Assembly: GCA_902729315.2 (NCBI GenBank)
Contig: LR746264.1
Coordinates: 2,651,378 to 2,715,377, forward strand
Reading direction: 5' to 3'
Source: Spirodela intermedia
Taxonomy: Eukaryota; Streptophyta; Magnoliopsida; Alismatales; Araceae
Length of the DNA: 64,000 nucleotides
A program made the translations under genes and the position numbers. Below the pieces are notes generated by a model, which saw only the letters and a list, made by a program, of their open reading frames with translations, ran no database searches and had not been told where the DNA came from. Of this stretch, positions 60,659 through 64,000 are shown one piece after another; positions within the stretch are counted from its first letter, which is position 1; each line of letters starts with the position of its first letter.

Positions 60659-61530
60659 TTGTGCCACTTTCCTTTGGTGCAATAAACCGAGAAATTTTAT
60701 TTTAGGGTAGTGCATTTATTCCGTGTGCATTGTCAAGAAGAATAAAGGTCGATATAATCTGAATTGCTTGTGAAATGGATTTCTTGTTGCCTAGAAGACG
60801 GGAGGTACTTTAAGGCTATTGAAGTGGCACACTATTAATCACTCCCACATGTATGGGTATTTATGGAAAAACATTGTGCTGCCTCTTTACTACAATTAGC
60901 CAATTAAGTTCAAAGTCGTTGCATCTACTCTATTTTCGGTTTCATGGTGAGAACAAAGACAAATCAAGTCCGAGTTGTTGGTAGAAAAGGTTACAGATAC
61001 AAGATGGCTGATCGCAAAAGTACGTGTTGGTGCTATGAAGATAGGAAGGGCTTGTAAGCTAGAGTAGTGGGGACAAAAATGATATCATTTTATTTTCTCC
61101 CATTTACAAGACTATTTATGTGGAACTTTTTTGTAACTTTTCGTAACTACAATTAGTCAAGAAATTTCATTTTAAGTTGTTACACTTAACATATTTATGT
61201 TTTCAGGAAGAGGACTCATGCAATCCTAATTGTTGGTAAAAATTGTAGAGCTATGATGGGCTCACCATGAAGGGACGCGATATTTCTCGAAGATAGAAAG
61301 GGCTTTTAAGCTGACGAATGGGGGTTGAAATGGCACTATGAATCACTTCCAATTACAAGGCTTTCTATGCAGAATTTTGTGATACTTCCCTTTGCTGTAA
61401 TTAGGCAAGAAACTTCATTTTAAGCTACTACATTTACTCTTTCTTGGTTTTGAGGAGGAGAAGAATGACTAATAGAGTCATAGTTTTTTGTCCAAGATTG
61501 TGGACGCAACTCCGCCTGCCACAAAGGAAT
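60659..61530. repeat. About 872-bp segment kept only in unit C
   Basis: Made of the irregular 170-280-bp repeats (phrases near 60,818, 61,066 and 61,322 resemble those at 23.1-24.2 kb and 29.2 kb). In units A and B the sequence jumps directly from tagaaatt to gtgttgctgtgaaaataac (A near 38,019), so this piece was lost there, or less likely gained in C. Confidence 0.85.
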
Positions 61531-62245
61531 GTGTTGCTGTGAAAATAACAGCGGCTTGAAGCTAACGAATTGTTATTGGATTTATCAATTCTTATTTGTG
61601 ATTACTACCTCTCTCATCATATTGTTTTTCACTCTTTTACGCTAATAGAACCGACAGGGAGAAAACATAAGATCTATATTGGTTTGGCTTACCTGAGCTA
61701 CTCTGTTTAATAAGAAACGTGTCCTTGAGTTCCACTAACTCATTGCGCGTACACTGAATTCTATGCCTCAGCCACTTGTCGGATTTCATACTGCAGCACT
61801 TTAGAGTTTCTATCAAAAACTCTCTTCCAAATTCGTGACTCTCGGAGGCCTAGAGCTTGTAGTTTTTTTATGAAACTCTTTACTCAATTGAAGACTTTAA
61901 GAGGCCTAAAGTAGAGAGGGTTATCAGTTTTCTTAAACAAGTTACTACAACTCTAATAAAAAAACTTTGGAATACCATGGGACATTCACAATTGATGTGA
62001 TATTTTGTGGTGCATGAAATTTTCTGATTTGTCATCAAGGAAGCTTTGTGGGTAGGAGAGATAGAATACAATGGCCCTTCTCCTTTTATGAATGCTCAAG
62101 GACAAGGGATGTTTCGGCAATTGCAATTAGAACAAAAAATGAATGAGGGTTGAAGGACGTGGGCTGTTGCGGCTCGAAGAAAGCGGGACGTTTGGGCCGG
62201 GAAGCCAGGGCTCACGATCTGGTTTGATTAAAACCCCAGCCGGAG

Positions 62246-62250
<5 letters not shown>

Positions 62251-62290
<40 letters not shown>
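62251..62290. repeat. Expanded (GA)n microsatellite, unit C
   Basis: About 20 GA dinucleotides where units A and B have a short interrupted GA tract followed by a G-run (38,728-38,756 in A). Confidence 0.9.
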
Positions 62291-62293
<3 letters not shown>

Positions 62294-63765
62294 GGGGGCG
62301 AATCGGACGGCGACGGCGATGAAGAAGAGGAGGGTTAGCGACGGGGCGGGCGGCCGGAAGGCGGAACGGGGGCGACGGCGGGAGAGGGCAACGGTGGAGG
62401 CAGTCGGATGGTGGTGGAAACGGTGGCGGACGATGGTGGCTACAGGCGGCGATTCGAGTGCTAGCGGCGATGGAAGGGGAGGGCGAAGGTAGGACGACGG
62501 AAGGGATGGCGATGGTGGTCGACGGTGGCAGCGAGTGGGAGGCGGAACAGGAAGGGCGGAGATCGGGATGGGAGGTGGCGGTAGTTGGCAACTGAAACGG
62601 CGAAATGAAAGGAAGACGGACTCAGTAAAAGGTGAACTCGCCCCTTTCAGGGCGTTTGCGGTGACGACGTGAACGGCAGATGGTTGAGTTCTTGGCGAGA
62701 TCTTCGTCCTCCTCTATTGCACGTCTCCAGCTCTTCGCCTTGGTCGGTTCCACCTTCTTAAAGCGATGGGGAGCTATCAACCGCTGCCATAGTGACGTCC
62801 AACTGTTTCTGGCGTTAGGAGTATGACAATTTGCAAATAAGAGTGGGTGTCTACTGTCGCGTAATCAAATTTGACAAAGAAGATCTTATCCGATCCAAGC
62901 CATGCAACTTGAGTACCACACCGCCACATTATTGACAGAAGGTTCCTTCCAACTTAGCCAGGGGCTGTAGCTTTGAGCTTTCCAATTCATATGACAATGA
63001 CGTTCGTAGAGTGTTGGCGCGAAAAATTTGAGTATTGAAGACAGAAATATTCTTCTTCTTATCACACAACTGTCCCGAGGTTGACGTATGTTGGAGATTT
63101 GCGGGTAAAATCTACCAATTCTTTCAACCCATTATTCGAACGGAGCGACGGTCCCTGTGCACCCGACCCAATGCCCGCCTTTCCAAGTTTCTCCTTTGAA
63201 GGTGATCGTACTGTAATCAGTGACCTCAAAGCGAGGACGTGAACGTTTTGTGGAGAGCTACCTTTGACACCCCGCCGTGTGACACTACCATTCAGAGTGC
63301 TGGTGCTCGTGCCTCATGCCCATGGGAAAGGGGGTTGGCGCGTGCTGGCATGGTCATGGAAATAACCGATGCCTAGTTTGCTGCTCCCCGGGTGGCAGAT
63401 ACTCTGGAGAAGGTGAGGAAGAAAGAGTGCATTCTGGTCATACGAAGACGTGGTTATCTTATGTGAGGCAAAGGTACATCGGGTTGGCATTGTAGATGGC
63501 ATTCTTCTCCTAGCCTTCCCTGGTGAAATACCGTGAGCTAGCAATTTTACTCGCAAGCGGAGGGCTAAAAAGTCGTGGAATAGAGTGACAGATTTCTGCC
63601 ACCGGTACAGAGAGTTGAGTTTCCTTTCAAAACTTCGAGTCATAAGCCATGTTCCGTCAACCTATTAATTGGAGAGCTGCTAATTCCCGAACTGCCACCT
63701 ATATTGTCGTGGTTTCAATTGCTGCTGACTTAATGGTCTGATCGGGACTGCTCCCCTCAGCGGTC

Positions 63766-63773
63766 TATATAAG
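63766..63773 (+). promoter_or_regulatory. TATA box of 8CM gene, unit C
   Basis: TATATAAG 109 bp before the ATG, as in the other copies. Confidence 0.7.
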
Positions 63774-63874
63774 GTCCCAAGCGTCTCTGTAATGTCACAG
63801 GCATTCCTCTCCAGTTCTATTTTCTCACCCTCGAACCAATTCCCCCATACGTCGTCACTTCCCTTTCTGGTACC

Positions 63875-64000
63875 ATGGCCACAAAGACTCAAGCCACGGC
63901 GGTATTCCTTCTTTTGAATCTAATGTTCTGCACATTCGCCTCTGGACAATTGATACCTGTACTTCCTAGTATTCCTGTCGTTGGATGCGTCGTGCAGCTG
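63875..64000 (+). CDS. Secreted eight-cysteine-motif protein, copy 4 (unit C), 5' part only
   Basis: The first 42 codons are present before the window ends. The signal peptide is like A and B but with A10V (ATAVFLLL). The mature start QLIPVLPSIPVVGC combines features of A (PSIP) and B (leading L, G before Cys1) with its own VV and a CVVQL in place of CVAQL. Cys1 is at residue 38. No disruption in the visible part; the rest is outside the window. Confidence 0.88.
   Translation, partial: MATKTQATAVFLLLNLMFCTFASGQLIPVLPSIPVVGCVVQL

Larger units (their letters stand above)
56210..64000 (+). repeat. Segmental tandem duplication, unit C (cut by window edge)
   Basis: Third copy, ending at the window edge inside its 8CM gene. 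More substitutions against A and B than these have with each other. It keeps about 872 bp (60,659-61,530) that A and B lack and has an expanded GA tract at 62,251-62,290. Confidence 0.95.

Overview
This window looks like nuclear DNA of a flowering plant. The genes have introns with plant-type splice sites, the exons are GC-richer than the AT-rich introns and spacers, (CT)n/(GA)n tracts sit in leader and trailer regions, and the encoded families are plant ones: a PBL-type receptor-like cytoplasmic kinase, a cytosolic cysteine synthase and DC2.15-like eight-cysteine secreted proteins. I cannot place the lineage more finely. Gene models were assembled by eye from splice sites, phase and family resemblance; no search was run.

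Region 1 (1-3.8 kb) is AT-rich spacer with a 564-bp tandem duplication. Region 2 (3.8-11.2 kb) holds three ordinary single-copy genes: a PBL16-like kinase (+, six exons, 364 aa); a cytosolic O-acetylserine (thiol) lyase (-, ten exons, 326 aa, one probable GC-AG intron) that converges tail-to-tail on the kinase; and, diverging from it, an intronless uL18-domain protein (+, 350 aa, probably mitochondrial). Region 3 (11.2-17.5 kb) is mostly unrecognised sequence plus a decaying three-exon TSR2-like gene with a Trp-to-stop change.

Region 4 (17.5-33.5 kb) is repeat-rich. It contains an inverted copy of an eight-cysteine-motif (8CM) gene module with a dead gene (18.6-18.96 kb, -), a copy of a block that recurs later (21.26-22.95 kb), irregular 170-280-bp repeats, a small LTR-like element without coding sequence, and the first intact 8CM gene (32.29 kb, +).

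Region 5 (33.57 kb to the end) is a head-to-tail tandem segmental duplication: unit A 33,571-44,888 (11,318 bp), unit B 44,889-56,209 (11,321 bp) and unit C from 56,210, cut by the window edge. Each unit carries one 8CM gene, two antisense fragments of what looks like a UBA2-type RNA-binding-protein gene, the recurrent block, and unrecognised GC-rich segments. Units A and B are almost identical over most of their length, yet their 8CM genes differ at 28 nucleotides in the mature-peptide region, changing 20 amino acids with only one silent-only codon. Signal peptide, all eight cysteines, the C-terminal third and three N-glycosylation sequons are unchanged. This is the strongest candidate for unusual biology here: a secreted small-protein array whose mature surface is diversifying or being swapped inside otherwise fresh duplicates.

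Functionally the kinase, sulfur-assimilation and uL18 genes appear to be unrelated neighbours. The right half is a local gene-family factory rather than a pathway.
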